A DNA stretch of 64,000 nucleotides from Jannaschia sp. GRR-S6-38 (GTDB lineage Bacteria; Pseudomonadota; Alphaproteobacteria; Rhodobacterales; Rhodobacteraceae), in the NCBI RefSeq assembly GCF_029853695.1, contig NZ_CP122537.1:3059501-3123500 (forward strand). Reading direction: 5' to 3'. The notes beneath the pieces were generated by a model, which did not search any database, was not told where the DNA came from, and saw only the letters and a list, made by a program, of their open reading frames with translations. Positions within the stretch are counted from its first letter, which is position 1. Each line of letters starts with the position of its first letter. Of the stretch, positions 1 to 8,972 are shown one piece after another. The position numbers were made by a program, and so were the translations under genes.

Positions 1-1272
1 CGAGGCGCCGATCACGACGCCCTGCTGCATGCAATCCGCGACGACGGCCTTCACCTTCGCCTCGTCGGCCGGCGTCTTCGCGGCCCGGTCGGAGACGAGC
101 TCGGCGCCTGCGAAAAGCCCCTTGCCGCGCACCTGGCCGATCACCGCGTGTTTCTCGGAAAGGGCCTCGAGATTGCCCACCAGCCGTTCGCCCATCGCGG
201 CGCAATTGGCCAGCAGGTCCTCGCGCTCGATGATCGCCATGTTCTCCAGCGCCGCCGCCGGGCCCGCGGTGCAGCCGCCGAAGGTCGAGACGTCGCGGAA
301 ATAGCCCAGGTGGTCGTCGGGCTTATCCTTGAACATCTCGAACACGGCCTCGGTCGTCACCATGCAGGAGATCGCCGCGTAGCCCGAGGCGACGCCCTTC
401 GCCATGGTCACGAAATCGGGCTGGATGCCGTAATGCTGGTAGCCGAACCATTCGCCGGTGCGGCCCACGCCGCAGACGACCTCGTCGATATGCAGCAGCA
501 GGTCGTATTTCTTCACGATCTCGGCCACCCGCTCCCAGTAGCCCGGGGGCGGCACGATCACGCCGCCGCCGGCCGTGATCGGCTCGAGGCAGAGCGCGCC
601 GACGGTGTCGGGACCTTCGGCGAGGATGACCTCCTCGATGGCGTCGGCGGCGCGGCGGCCGTAATCCTCGCCCGACAGGTCCCCCCATCCCTGGTCGGAG
701 GCACGGTATTCCAGGCAATGCGGCACCCGCACGAAGCCTGGCGTGAAGGGCCCGTATTGCGCGTTGCGCTCGTCCTGTCCGCCGGCGGAGAGGTTGGCGA
801 TGGTCGTGCCGTGATAGTCGCGCTCGCGGTAGAGGATCTTCCACTTCCGCCCGCCATGCTGCCGATGGCTGATCTGGCGGATCATCTTGAACGCCTTCTC
901 GTTCGCCTCGGAGCCCGAATTTGCATAGAAGACGCGGCTCATGCCCGGCATCTTGGCGATCAGCCGCTCGGCGAAGCGCGAGCCGGGGATCGAGCCCAGC
1001 GTCTGCGCAAAAAAGTTCATCTTCACCAGCTGGTCGCGCACGGCGTTGGCGATGCTTTCGCGCCCGTAGCCCACGTTGACCGTCCAGACCCCGCCCGAGA
1101 CGGCGTCGAGATGTTCCTTGCCGTGCTGGTCCCAGACGCGCATGCCCTTGCCCTCGACGATGATCCGGGGATCGGTCGTCTCGAGCGATTTGTGCGGCAT
1201 CAGGTGGTGCCAGATATGCGCGCGGTCGGCCTCGACCACGGCGGACATGTCGTTGGGGGTCAGGTGATCCAT
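1..1272 (-). CDS. tpa: Taurine--pyruvate aminotransferase (C-terminus cut by window edge)
   Basis: This is a class III PLP-dependent aminotransferase, predicted to move the amino group of taurine to pyruvate, giving sulfoacetaldehyde and alanine in the cytoplasm. The visible 424 residues start at an ATG preceded by GGAGG and contain the aminotransferase landmarks: a GSEANE stretch near residue 125, the DEVVCGVGRTG region that holds the Asp contacting the PLP ring nitrogen, and FVTMAKG with the likely Schiff-base lysine at about residue 292. The frame is still open at base 1, so only the end of the usual roughly 460 residues is missing. Class III enzymes have many substrates, and the taurine assignment rests mainly on the neighbouring taurine ABC transporter. 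The expected next enzyme, sulfoacetaldehyde acetyltransferase (xsc), would lie outside the window. Confidence 0.85.
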   Translation of the reverse strand, partial: MDHLTPNDMSAVVEADRAHIWHHLMPHKSLETTDPRIIVEGKGMRVWDQHGKEHLDAVSGGVWTVNVGYGRESIANAVRDQLVKMNFFAQTLGSIPGSRFAERLIAKMPGMSRVFYANSGSEANEKAFKMIRQISHRQHGGRKWKILYRERDYHGTTIANLSAGGQDERNAQYGPFTPGFVRVPHCLEYRASDQGWGDLSGEDYGRRAADAIEEVILAEGPDTVGALCLEPITAGGGVIVPPPGYWERVAEIVKKYDLLLHIDEVVCGVGRTGEWFGYQHYGIQPDFVTMAKGVASGYAAISCMVTTEAVFEMFKDKPDDHLGYFRDVSTFGGCTAGPAAALENMAIIEREDLLANCAAMGERLVGNLEALSEKHAVIGQVRGKGLFAGAELVSDRAAKTPADEAKVKAVVADCMQQGVVIGAS

Positions 1273-1401
1273 GATGCAACCTCCGGGGCGCGGTCGCGCC
1301 GCGCGGGCGCGTGTCGTTTACGATCGCCGGATAAGCACATGGATTGCAAGGGGCGGATAGGGCCAGCGCGGGGCTGGCCCTATGGCCAGATATGGAAGGG
1401 A

Positions 1402-1923
1402 TCAGCCTTCAGGGTAGGCCTCGTGATAGGCGGCGATGGTCGCATCAATCGTCGCGTGCTCCTCCGGGATTTCGATGCCGCGCGCGACGGCGACGTCGCG
1501 GGAGGCCGCGGCGTAGTCGATGTATTCCTGCGCCAGGGATTGATTGCCCGAGCTGAGGGCCTCGGCGGCGTCGGCCGCGCCGCTGGCGACGAAAGCCAGG
1601 ACGTCCGCGTCCGAGAAGGCGTAGGCGCCGCCGACGCCATCCGCATAGGTCATCAGGCCGCTGTATTGGCCGTCGTAGTGCAGCTGGTTGAAGGCGGAGT
1701 AGGCCGAGCCCGCGGCATCGGCGATGGCGCCGAACGACGTCGCGATGATGTCGTCGGCTTCCAGCTGGCTCTGCATGTCGCCCGAGACGTCCTGCACGCC
1801 GGTCGAGACGACGCCCATCACGGCGAGGCCGAGGCCCACGAGGGCGGCGGTCAGCACGACCCAGTCGACGGTGACGGCGCCGGATTCGGCTTCGAGGAAG
1901 GAGGGCTGGATGGGATCGGGCAT
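1402..1923 (-). CDS. Small Flp-pilin-like single-pass membrane protein, function unknown
   Basis: This is a predicted protein of 173 residues. Its N-terminus reads FLEAESGAVTVDWVVLTAA and leads into one hydrophobic segment (about residues 15-38). This is the layout of Flp/Tad-type prepilins and related membrane-anchored proteins common in Rhodobacteraceae, where a Glu lies a few residues into the hydrophobic helix. The rest (about residues 40-173) is acidic, alanine-rich and unusually long for a pilin, with no motif I recognise. An in-frame ATG at 1971 would add 16 residues; I chose 1923 because it puts the pilin-like motif close to the N-terminus. No prepilin peptidase or Tad gene is in the window, so it is probably an orphan. 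It sits alone between tpa and the divergent tauABC. Confidence 0.7.
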   Translation of the reverse strand: MPDPIQPSFLEAESGAVTVDWVVLTAALVGLGLAVMGVVSTGVQDVSGDMQSQLEADDIIATSFGAIADAAGSAYSAFNQLHYDGQYSGLMTYADGVGGAYAFSDADVLAFVASGAADAAEALSSGNQSLAQEYIDYAAASRDVAVARGIEIPEEHATIDATIAAYHEAYPEG

Positions 1924-2216
1924 TTCGGCAGGCCTTTTGATGAATGGTGGCATCGCTCCTGGGAAGGGCATCGGGCGGAAGAACGGCGGGAAAGGCGGCG
2001 TTTTCTTGACGTTAAGGTTAATACGCGCCGATCCGCGCCCACGGGAATGAGGCCAGAGGCCCCCGCGTGTTAAGTCCAGAACCCCCGGTCGGTTGTCAGA
2101 TCGCTTCGCCCCCGCCTAGGCTTCCCCTGCGTGATCGCGCGCCCATGGCTGCGACCGCGCCAAGGATGGCCGCATCGATGCCGTCCAAAGCCGAACACCA
2201 ACCGGGAGACGTCATC

Positions 2217-3230
2217 ATGACCCTGAAATCGAAACTGCTGGGCGCGACCGCCGCCCTGACCGCGCTGACCGGCGCCCAGAGCGCGCTGCCCGACGCGCAT
2301 ATGACCGAGATCACCGTCGCCTATTTCCTCGAATGGCCGATGCCGTTCCAGGCCGCAAAGGTCGCGGGCACCTACGAAGAGGAGATGGGCGTCGACATCA
2401 ATTGGGTGGCCTTCGACACCGGCACCGCGATGTCCGCCGCGATGGCCTCGGGCGACGTGCAGATCGCCGTAAGTCAGGGCGTGCCGCCCTTCGTCGTCGC
2501 GACCTCTGCCGGGCAGGACCTGAAGGCCGTGGACGTGGCCGTCAGCTATTCCGACAACGACAATTGCGTCGTCGCCTCCGCGCTCGAGATCGACAAGGAC
2601 ACCGCGTCCGACCTCGCCGGCAAGCGCGTGGCCGTGCCGATCGGCACCGCGGCGCATTACGGCTTCCTGAGCCAGATGAACCATTTCGGCGTCGACATCT
2701 CGACCATGGAGGTCGTGGACATGGCCCCCGCCGAGGGCGCCGCGGCGCTGGCGCAGGGCTCGCTCGACATGGCCTGCGGCTGGGGCGGGGCGCTGCGCCG
2801 CATGAAGGAGCATGGCAACGTTCTGCTGACCGGCGCCGAGAAGGAAGAGCTGGGCATCCTGGTCTTCGACGTGACCTCGGCGCCGGCCGATTTCGTGGCC
2901 GAGAACCCGGACCTGCTGGCCAAATTCCTGGAAGTGACGGCCGAGGCCAACGCCACCTGGAACGCCGGCGGCCCCGAGGCCGAGGCGATGATCCCGGTGA
3001 TCGCGCAGGATGCGGGCATGGACGAGCAGGCGACCCGCGACACGATGGCGACCTTCGTCTTCCCCTCGGTCGAGGAGCAGCTGACCGAGAAGTGGCTCGG
3101 CGGCGGCGCGCAGAACTTCATGAAGGGCGTCGCGGGCGTCTTCACCGAGGCCGGCTCGATCCCCGAGGCGCTGGATACCTACGAGAACGCGGTCGATACC
3201 GGCCCGCTTTCCACCGCGCAGGCCATGTGA
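2217..3230 (+). CDS. tauA: Taurine ABC transporter, periplasmic binding protein TauA
   Basis: The product is the predicted periplasmic receptor that delivers taurine (or a related sulfonate) to TauBC. Its 337 residues begin with a Sec signal peptide (MTLKSKLLGATAALTALTG, cleaved around residues 22-28). The mature part starts ITVAYFLEWPMPFQ, typical of the NMT1/TauA/SsuA solute-binding family. Further landmarks are the LAGKRVAVPIGTAAHYGF strand-loop and the ACGWGGALRRM stretch, both typical of the ligand-binding lobes. I chose the ATG at 2217 because the signal peptide starts there; the frame is open further upstream. It is the first gene of tauABC, and the 80-bp gap to tauB suggests cotranscription. 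Confidence 0.88.
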   Translation: MTLKSKLLGATAALTALTGAQSALPDAHMTEITVAYFLEWPMPFQAAKVAGTYEEEMGVDINWVAFDTGTAMSAAMASGDVQIAVSQGVPPFVVATSAGQDLKAVDVAVSYSDNDNCVVASALEIDKDTASDLAGKRVAVPIGTAAHYGFLSQMNHFGVDISTMEVVDMAPAEGAAALAQGSLDMACGWGGALRRMKEHGNVLLTGAEKEELGILVFDVTSAPADFVAENPDLLAKFLEVTAEANATWNAGGPEAEAMIPVIAQDAGMDEQATRDTMATFVFPSVEEQLTEKWLGGGAQNFMKGVAGVFTEAGSIPEALDTYENAVDTGPLSTAQAM

Positions 3231-3311
3231 CCCGATGACCATGCCCCGGGGGCGGTGCGCCGCCCCCGGATCCCCCGGGACGGACAGACCAACGAGAAAC
3301 GGAGCCCGCCC

Positions 3312-4115
3312 ATGACGGGATTGTCGATCGAGAACATCTCGATGCGGTTCGACCTGCCCAATGGCAGTTTCGTGCAGGCGCTTCAGGACGTCTCGCTGGA
3401 TCTGAAGGCGGGCGAGCTGATGAGCGTGCTGGGGCCGTCGGGCTGCGGCAAGACCACCCTTCTCAACATCGTGGCGGGCTTCCTCGCGCCGACCGAGGGG
3501 CGGATCGTGCTGAACGGGCACGAAGTGAAGGGGCCCGATGCCGAGCGTGGCATGGTGTTCCAGCAAGGCGCCCTCTTCGAATGGATGAGCGTGCGCGAGA
3601 ATGTCGAGTTCGGCCCGCGCATGAAGGGCACCCCCGCCTCGGAACGGCGCGCCAATTCCGATCACCTGCTCGAGATCACGGGGCTGAAGGATTTCAAGGA
3701 TAAGGCCATCTACGAGCTGTCGGGCGGGATGCAGCAGCGCGTGGCGCTGGCGCGCTGCCTCGCCAACGATCCCGACGTGATCCTGATGGACGAGCCGCTG
3801 GGCGCGCTCGACGCGCTGACGCGCGAGAAGATGCAAGGCCTGGTGCTGCGGCTCTGGAAGGAGACCGGCAAGACCGTCATCCTGATCACCCACTCCGTCG
3901 AGGAGGCGCTGCTTCTGGGCGAGCGGCTCATCGTCATGGCCCCGCGGCCCGGCCGCATCCACCGCGAATACCGCCTGCCCTTCGCCGAGGCCGGGGTCGG
4001 CGCGGATCTGCGCGAGGTGAAGAAGATGCCCGAATTCGGCCAACGCCGCGAGGAGATCCTGTCGATGATCTGGGAGATGGAAGAAGAGATCATGGGCCGG
4101 ACGGAGAACGCCTGA
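3312..4115 (+). CDS. tauB: Taurine ABC transporter ATPase TauB
   Basis: This is the cytoplasmic ATPase that powers taurine import. The 267-residue protein has all ABC motifs in order: Walker A GPSGCGKTT near residue 42, the Q-loop (VFQQGALFEW), the signature LSGGMQQRVALARC, Walker B VILMDEP, and the H-loop in LITHSVEEALLLGERL. The C-terminal stretch of basic and acidic residues is usual for SsuB/TauB ATPases. The ATG at 3312 has GGAG seven bases upstream. The stop lies one base before the tauC start, so the two are almost certainly translationally coupled. Confidence 0.9.
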   Translation: MTGLSIENISMRFDLPNGSFVQALQDVSLDLKAGELMSVLGPSGCGKTTLLNIVAGFLAPTEGRIVLNGHEVKGPDAERGMVFQQGALFEWMSVRENVEFGPRMKGTPASERRANSDHLLEITGLKDFKDKAIYELSGGMQQRVALARCLANDPDVILMDEPLGALDALTREKMQGLVLRLWKETGKTVILITHSVEEALLLGERLIVMAPRPGRIHREYRLPFAEAGVGADLREVKKMPEFGQRREEILSMIWEMEEEIMGRTENA

Positions 4116-4116
4116 C

Positions 4117-5376
4117 ATGACCGGACTGATCCTTCTCGCCCTCTATGTCGCGCTCTTCATCGCCTCGATGGTCGCGGTGGGCTTCGCCACGCGCAACCGC
4201 AAGCCCCGGGATTTCACGGCGCTCAAGACGGTAACTTTCGGCGACGAGACCGCCGTGCGCCCCAACCGCGCCGCCTCGATCATCTCGGTCGTGGTGATCT
4301 TCCTGCTCTGGGGGGCCTTCACGGGCTCGCGATGGGCGCCAATCCACGTGCCCGGGGCCTTCACGGGCGAGTCGAGCTTCACCTACACGGCGCAGGATGC
4401 CGGCGGCGCGACCGACGACGCGATGGTCACCTTCATCGTCCACGAGGTCGGGGCGGATGTCGAAGCGCCACAGATCCCCGAGGGCGACGGCTTCGCCAAG
4501 AACGACGCGGGCCTGATCGGGGCCTACCGGTCCGAGCTGTTCCGCGTCACGCGCAACGACGGCGAAGGCGTCGAAGTCGTGGCCGTCGAGGGCCAGCCCA
4601 TCGCGCCGGGCCAGACCGTGCAGGTCGAGCGCGCCTCGGTGACGATGACACCGCGCGGCTCGCTCAACGTCGCGCCCGCGACGGGCCTGCAGATGGAGTC
4701 GATCTGGCTGCCCGCCCCCGAGGAGGTCGTCGCCGCCTTCATCGAGATCGCCTCGGACGGCTACCAGAACTTCACCCTGGCCGAGCATCTGGGCTGGTCG
4801 CTGATCCGCGTTCTGGTGGGCTTTGCCATCGGGGCCGCCGTCGGCATCCCGCTGGGCTATGCGATGGGCCTCTCGGGCTGGTTCCGCGGCTGGTTCGACC
4901 CGATCGTCGAATTCATGCGCCCGGTGCCGCCGCTGGCGCTGATCCCGCTGGTCATCATCTGGTTCGGCATCTGGGAGACGGGCAAGATCGTGCTCCTGTT
5001 CCTCGCCGCGCTCTGGATCATGGCGATCGCCGCGCGGGCGGGCGTGTCGGGGGTGAACATCACCAAGGTCCACGCGGCCTATTCGCTGGGCGCCTCCAAG
5101 TGGCAGATCCTGCGCCACGTCATCATCCCCAACTCGCTGCCCGAGATCTTCACCGGCGCGCGGGTGGCGATGGGAGTGTGCTGGGGCACGGTGGTCGCCG
5201 CCGAGCTGGTCGCCGCGCAGAAGGGGGCGGGCATGATGATCATCGCCGCGTCCAAGTTCCAGCAGACCTATATCGTGCTGATGGGCATCATCCTGATCGG
5301 CCTGATCGGCTACGGCATCGATATCCTGATGCGCAAGGCCGAGAACTGGCTGGTCCCGTGGAAGGGGCGGAGCTGA
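4117..5376 (+). CDS. tauC: Taurine ABC transporter permease TauC with an inserted soluble domain
   Basis: This is the membrane subunit of the taurine importer. The C-terminal half (about residues 195-419) is a standard BPD_transp_1 permease of the SsuC/TauC type, with the EAA-loop sequence YSLGASKWQILRHVIIP that contacts TauB. The protein is about 140 residues longer than the usual roughly 275. Two N-terminal hydrophobic segments (about 4-24 and 53-68) are followed by about 125 polar residues (about 70-195) rich in Asp, Glu, Thr and Val, with beta-strand-like alternation. I infer that this insert is exposed outside the cytoplasm. It shows no motif I can name and may be a local accessory domain for receptor docking or stability. 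The gene starts one base after the tauB stop. Confidence 0.88.
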   Translation: MTGLILLALYVALFIASMVAVGFATRNRKPRDFTALKTVTFGDETAVRPNRAASIISVVVIFLLWGAFTGSRWAPIHVPGAFTGESSFTYTAQDAGGATDDAMVTFIVHEVGADVEAPQIPEGDGFAKNDAGLIGAYRSELFRVTRNDGEGVEVVAVEGQPIAPGQTVQVERASVTMTPRGSLNVAPATGLQMESIWLPAPEEVVAAFIEIASDGYQNFTLAEHLGWSLIRVLVGFAIGAAVGIPLGYAMGLSGWFRGWFDPIVEFMRPVPPLALIPLVIIWFGIWETGKIVLLFLAALWIMAIAARAGVSGVNITKVHAAYSLGASKWQILRHVIIPNSLPEIFTGARVAMGVCWGTVVAAELVAAQKGAGMMIIAASKFQQTYIVLMGIILIGLIGYGIDILMRKAENWLVPWKGRS

Positions 5377-5427
5377 GCGGGCCGGCCTTGTAGCCTCGGC
5401 TGGGCGGCGAAGCTCCCGCCCGCCCGG

Positions 5428-6645
5428 TCAGGCCTCCCGCGTGCGCAGCTTCAGCGAGATGAGCGCGGCGCCGGCCAGCGTCAGGAAGGGCAGCATGGCG
5501 AGGTTCACCGCCGTCCAGCCCGACACCGCATCGCCGGCCGAGCCCATCAGCCCGCCCGAGGACAGCGAGGCCAGCGTGACCATCCCGAAGACCATCAGGT
5601 CGTTCAGGCCCTGCACGGTCCCCCGCTCCTCGGGGCGGTGATTGGCGGTCAGCATGGCGGTCGCGCCGATGAAGCCGAAATTCCAGCCGAGCCCCAGCAG
5701 GATCAGCGCGCCGTAGAAATTCACCAGCTCGACCCCCGTCAGCGCGACGCCGCCCGCCGCGGCCAGCGCCAGAAGGCCCGCGCCGATGATCCGCGTCGTG
5801 CCGAACCGCGCGATGAGGTGGCCGGTGAAGAAGCTGGGCGCGTACATCGCGATGACGTGGGCCGAGACGATATCGGCCGCGTTCGCCGTGGCGAAGCCGC
5901 AGCCCACGACGGCCAGCGGCGTCGAGGTCATCACCAGGTTCATCAGCGCGTAGCTGACCATCGCGCAGATCACCGACACGACGATCGCCGGCTCGCGCAG
6001 AAGCTCCAGCCGCGTGCGCCCGCGCGGCGCGTCATGGGCGGGCTTGGGCGGCTTCGGGATGTCGAGCAGGAAGAACAGCCACAGGCCCAGCAGATTCAGC
6101 ACGATCACCGCGCCATAGGTGTAGAGGAACGGGATCACCGTGGCATCCGCGGTCCATTTGACGATCTGCGGCCCGATGAAGGCCGAGATCAGCCCGCCCG
6201 CCATCACGTAGCTGATCGCCTTGGGCCGGAACGCGTCCGAGGCCGTGTCGGTCGCCGCGAAGCGGTAGAAGCCCAGCGTCGACATGAAGATGCCGGTGAG
6301 AAAAGCGCCGGCCAGGAAGACCAGGAAGCTGGAGAACAGAAGCCCCGTCACCGACAGCGCCGCACCGCAGGCCCCCGCCAGGGCGCCCAGCACGAAGCCG
6401 AAGCGGCGGCCCTTCGCCTGCATCAGCGGGCTGATCCAGGGCGCCGTCGTCATCGAACCGAAGACGATCAGGCTGATCGGCAGCGTCGCCAGCAGCGGCG
6501 TGGGCGCGAGCGTCATGCCGGCCAGCCCGCCCACGACGAAATTCGCCGGAAGCTGCGCGCCGAGGATCGCCTGCGCGGCGACAAGTACGGCGACGTTGCG
6601 CTTGGCGCGGGTGTCCGCGAGCGGGGTGTCGGGGATGGCCGTCAT
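5428..6645 (-). CDS. MFS transporter, substrate unknown
   Basis: This is a 405-residue major facilitator superfamily protein with twelve predicted membrane helices. A loop between helices 2 and 3 contains MQAKGRRFGFVLGALAG, matching the GxxxDRxGRR-type motif of MFS carriers, and a central cytoplasmic loop (about residues 195-215, rich in Pro, Lys and Arg) separates the two six-helix halves. The start has no strong ribosome site, but the N-terminus (MTAIPDTPLADTRAKRN) runs straight into helix 1. It lies 51 bp downstream of cobB on the same strand and could be cotranscribed with the cobalamin genes, but nothing in the sequence indicates its substrate. Confidence 0.8.
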   Translation of the reverse strand: MTAIPDTPLADTRAKRNVAVLVAAQAILGAQLPANFVVGGLAGMTLAPTPLLATLPISLIVFGSMTTAPWISPLMQAKGRRFGFVLGALAGACGAALSVTGLLFSSFLVFLAGAFLTGIFMSTLGFYRFAATDTASDAFRPKAISYVMAGGLISAFIGPQIVKWTADATVIPFLYTYGAVIVLNLLGLWLFFLLDIPKPPKPAHDAPRGRTRLELLREPAIVVSVICAMVSYALMNLVMTSTPLAVVGCGFATANAADIVSAHVIAMYAPSFFTGHLIARFGTTRIIGAGLLALAAAGGVALTGVELVNFYGALILLGLGWNFGFIGATAMLTANHRPEERGTVQGLNDLMVFGMVTLASLSSGGLMGSAGDAVSGWTAVNLAMLPFLTLAGAALISLKLRTREA

Positions 6646-6696
6646 GCGGATCGTCTAGCCCGCGGCGCGCGCCCGGACCAGAGCGGCTTTGTGCCG

Positions 6697-7944
6697 CTAC
6701 ATCGCCTCCGGCGCGATCAGATGCGCGAAGGACCCCATGGCCGCGCCGTCGCGCAGGCCCATCGCCGGCAGCGCCACGCCCTCGGCATCCGCGGCCTCGA
6801 AAAGCGGCGGGCCATCGGCGCGCAGCGTCGTGGCGTAATGGAATTCGTGCCCCGCCCAATGCCCCGCGAACGGGCCGTGCAACGCGTGCAGATGGCGATA
6901 GCCCAGGTGCAGCCGGCGTTCGGCGAAGCTGGTCTCCAGCCGCAGAAGCCCCGCCATCGCGTGACGGGTGCCCTCGGCATCCACCAGCCCGTCGCCCATC
7001 ACCATGTAGCCGCCGCATTCGCCGAAGACGGGACGGTCCTTGAGCGAGGCGAGGAAGCGCCCGGCGGCGGCGATGCGCCCGGCATGAAGCTCGGGATAGC
7101 CGCCGGGCAGGTAGACGAGATCGGCCTCCGGGGCGGGTTCGTCCTCCAGCGGGGCGAAAGCGACGATCTCCGCCCCCGCGCGGCGCCAGCCGTCCAAGAG
7201 ATGCGGATAGGCGAAGGCGAAGGCGGCGTCGCGGGCGATTGCGATGCGCTGCGCCGGCGGGGCGAAGACGGGCGGCGCCGCCTCGGGCAGGGGGGCGGCG
7301 AGCGCCGCCAGCGCTTCTAGGTCGACATCGCGCGCCATGGTGGCGCCGGCATGGGCGAGATAGGCGTTGAGATCGGGCCGCTCGCCCGCCGGGACCAGCC
7401 CCAGATGGCGCGCGGGCGCGGCGAGGCCCGGGTCGCGCGGAACGGCGCCGAGGACGGGCAGGGGGCAGGCGGCGCGCAGCATCGTTTCGTGCCGGTCGGA
7501 CCCCACCCGGTTCAGGATGACGCCCGCGACCCGAACCCGCGGATCGTGCCCCGCGAACCCCGCGACCAGCGGGCCGATGGACTGGGCCATCCGAGCCGCG
7601 TCGACCACCAGCACCACCGGCAGGTCCAGCATCCGCGAGAGATCGGCCACCGACCCGCGGCCCGCGGGCGGCGCGCCGTCGAAAAGGCCCATCGCGCCCT
7701 CGATCAGCAGAAGGCCCGGCCCGGCGGCGAGGCCCGCGATGGCCTCGGGCGTCATCGCCCAGGCATCGAGATTGGGGCAGGGCGCGCCGCAGGCGGCCTC
7801 GTGAAAGCGGGGGTCGATATAGTCGGGTCCGGATTTCGCGCCCCGGACCGCTTCGCCCCGGTCCCGGAAGGCGCGCAGAAGGCCCAGCGTCACGGTCGTC
7901 TTGCCCGCGCCGGAGCTCGGGGCGGCGAGGATCAGGCCCGGCAT
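6697..7944 (-). CDS. cobB: Cobyrinate a,c-diamide synthase / hydrogenobyrinate a,c-diamide synthase
   Basis: The enzyme amidates the a and c acetate side chains of (hydrogeno)byrinic acid using glutamine and ATP, a step before cobalt chelation in the aerobic cobalamin pathway. The 415-residue protein has the N-terminal dethiobiotin-synthetase-like P-loop domain (GLILAAPSSGAGKTTVTLGL) with the DYIDPRFHE motif. The C-terminal class I glutamine amidotransferase domain contains VFGECGGYMVMG, where the Cys is the predicted nucleophile, and a terminal His in GSFAHL. The ATG has GGAGG six bases upstream. It follows cobA on the same strand. Confidence 0.9.
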   Translation of the reverse strand: MPGLILAAPSSGAGKTTVTLGLLRAFRDRGEAVRGAKSGPDYIDPRFHEAACGAPCPNLDAWAMTPEAIAGLAAGPGLLLIEGAMGLFDGAPPAGRGSVADLSRMLDLPVVLVVDAARMAQSIGPLVAGFAGHDPRVRVAGVILNRVGSDRHETMLRAACPLPVLGAVPRDPGLAAPARHLGLVPAGERPDLNAYLAHAGATMARDVDLEALAALAAPLPEAAPPVFAPPAQRIAIARDAAFAFAYPHLLDGWRRAGAEIVAFAPLEDEPAPEADLVYLPGGYPELHAGRIAAAGRFLASLKDRPVFGECGGYMVMGDGLVDAEGTRHAMAGLLRLETSFAERRLHLGYRHLHALHGPFAGHWAGHEFHYATTLRADGPPLFEAADAEGVALPAMGLRDGAAMGSFAHLIAPEAM

Positions 7945-8041
7945 GATCGGCCTCCGGATGCGGCGCGATGCGGCGGCGACAGGTCGCGCCGCGCGGCAGC
8001 GGATTCATGGATCGACCGGCGCGCGGGGCGCGGGCCGCGGG

Positions 8042-8887
8042 TCACGCGCTTTCCGCCGGACGGCGCCGATCCAGCGGGTCGGTGTCGCGCGGGCCCTCGC
8101 CGCGGGCCTGCGCCTGCCAGTCCAGCGCCTGGCGCAGCGCCACCGCGAGGCCCACGCAGATGATCGCGGGCGGCTCCAGCCCCGCCGCGGCGATATCGGC
8201 CTCGACCCGCGCGAGCGTCGTCTCGATGGTGCGCTGGCCCTCCAGCGTCGCGGTCGTGGTGACGGCGACCGGCTCGGAGGGCGCGCGCCCGGCCTCGATC
8301 AGCCGGGCGGCGATCTGGCCGATATGCTTCATGCCCATGTAGATTACGATGACCTGGCTGCCCCGCGCGATCCCCGCCCAGTCGAGCGCGGCGGGGGCGT
8401 TGCCGCTGGCATCGTGGCCCGTGACGAAGGTGACCGACTGGTTCACGTCGCGATGGGTCACCGGGATGCCCGCATAGGCCAGCCCGGCGATCCCCGCGGT
8501 GATGCCTGGCACGATGCGGATCGGCACGCCGTGCTGCACCAGGGTCTGGGCCTCCTCGCCGCCGCGGCCGAAGACGAAGGGATCGCCGCCCTTCAGGCGC
8601 AGCACCCGGCGCCCGGCCCGCGCCAGCTCGACCAGGCGCAGCGAGATGTCGCGCTGCTTGGCCGACGGCTTGCCGCCCCGCTTGCCGGCATAGATCAGCT
8701 CGGCCTGCGGCGCCCAGTCCAGCACCGCCTCGCCAACCAGCGCGTCGTAGACGATGACGTCGGCCTGCCGCAGCGCGTTGAGCGCGTGCAGCGTCAGAAG
8801 CCCCGGGTCGCCCGGACCCGCCCCGCACAGCCAGACCCAGCCGGGCTGCATCCGGGGCCAGTCATGGGAGGACGGGAGATCGGTCAT
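8042..8887 (-). CDS. cobA: Uroporphyrinogen-III C-methyltransferase
   Basis: This SAM-dependent enzyme methylates uroporphyrinogen III at C-2 and C-7 to give precorrin-2, the branch point towards cobalamin and siroheme. The 281-residue protein shows the tetrapyrrole methylase landmarks: GAGPGDPGLLTLHALNAL, DALV, the GKRGGKPSAKQ stretch, RLKGGDPFVFGRGGEE, VPGITAGIAG, and IPVTHRD. It lacks the CysG dehydrogenase/ferrochelatase domain. The ATG at 8887 has a GGAGGGG sequence just upstream. It is transcribed divergently from cbiD (86-bp spacer) and precedes cobB. The last 30 residues are polar, Arg/Asp-rich and probably disordered. Confidence 0.92.
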   Translation of the reverse strand: MTDLPSSHDWPRMQPGWVWLCGAGPGDPGLLTLHALNALRQADVIVYDALVGEAVLDWAPQAELIYAGKRGGKPSAKQRDISLRLVELARAGRRVLRLKGGDPFVFGRGGEEAQTLVQHGVPIRIVPGITAGIAGLAYAGIPVTHRDVNQSVTFVTGHDASGNAPAALDWAGIARGSQVIVIYMGMKHIGQIAARLIEAGRAPSEPVAVTTTATLEGQRTIETTLARVEADIAAAGLEPPAIICVGLAVALRQALDWQAQARGEGPRDTDPLDRRRPAESA

Positions 8888-8972
8888 GCCCCTCCATGCC
8901 ACCCCGCGGCGCGCGTGGAAAGACGGCGCGCGACCATTGGCGGCGCCCGGGCGCCGTGGCATGGCTTGGCGC

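Noticed and set aside
7945..8972. Cobalamin riboswitch upstream of the cob genes
   Set aside because: The spacers (97 and 85 bp) are too short for a full element and no B12-box-like sequence is visible.
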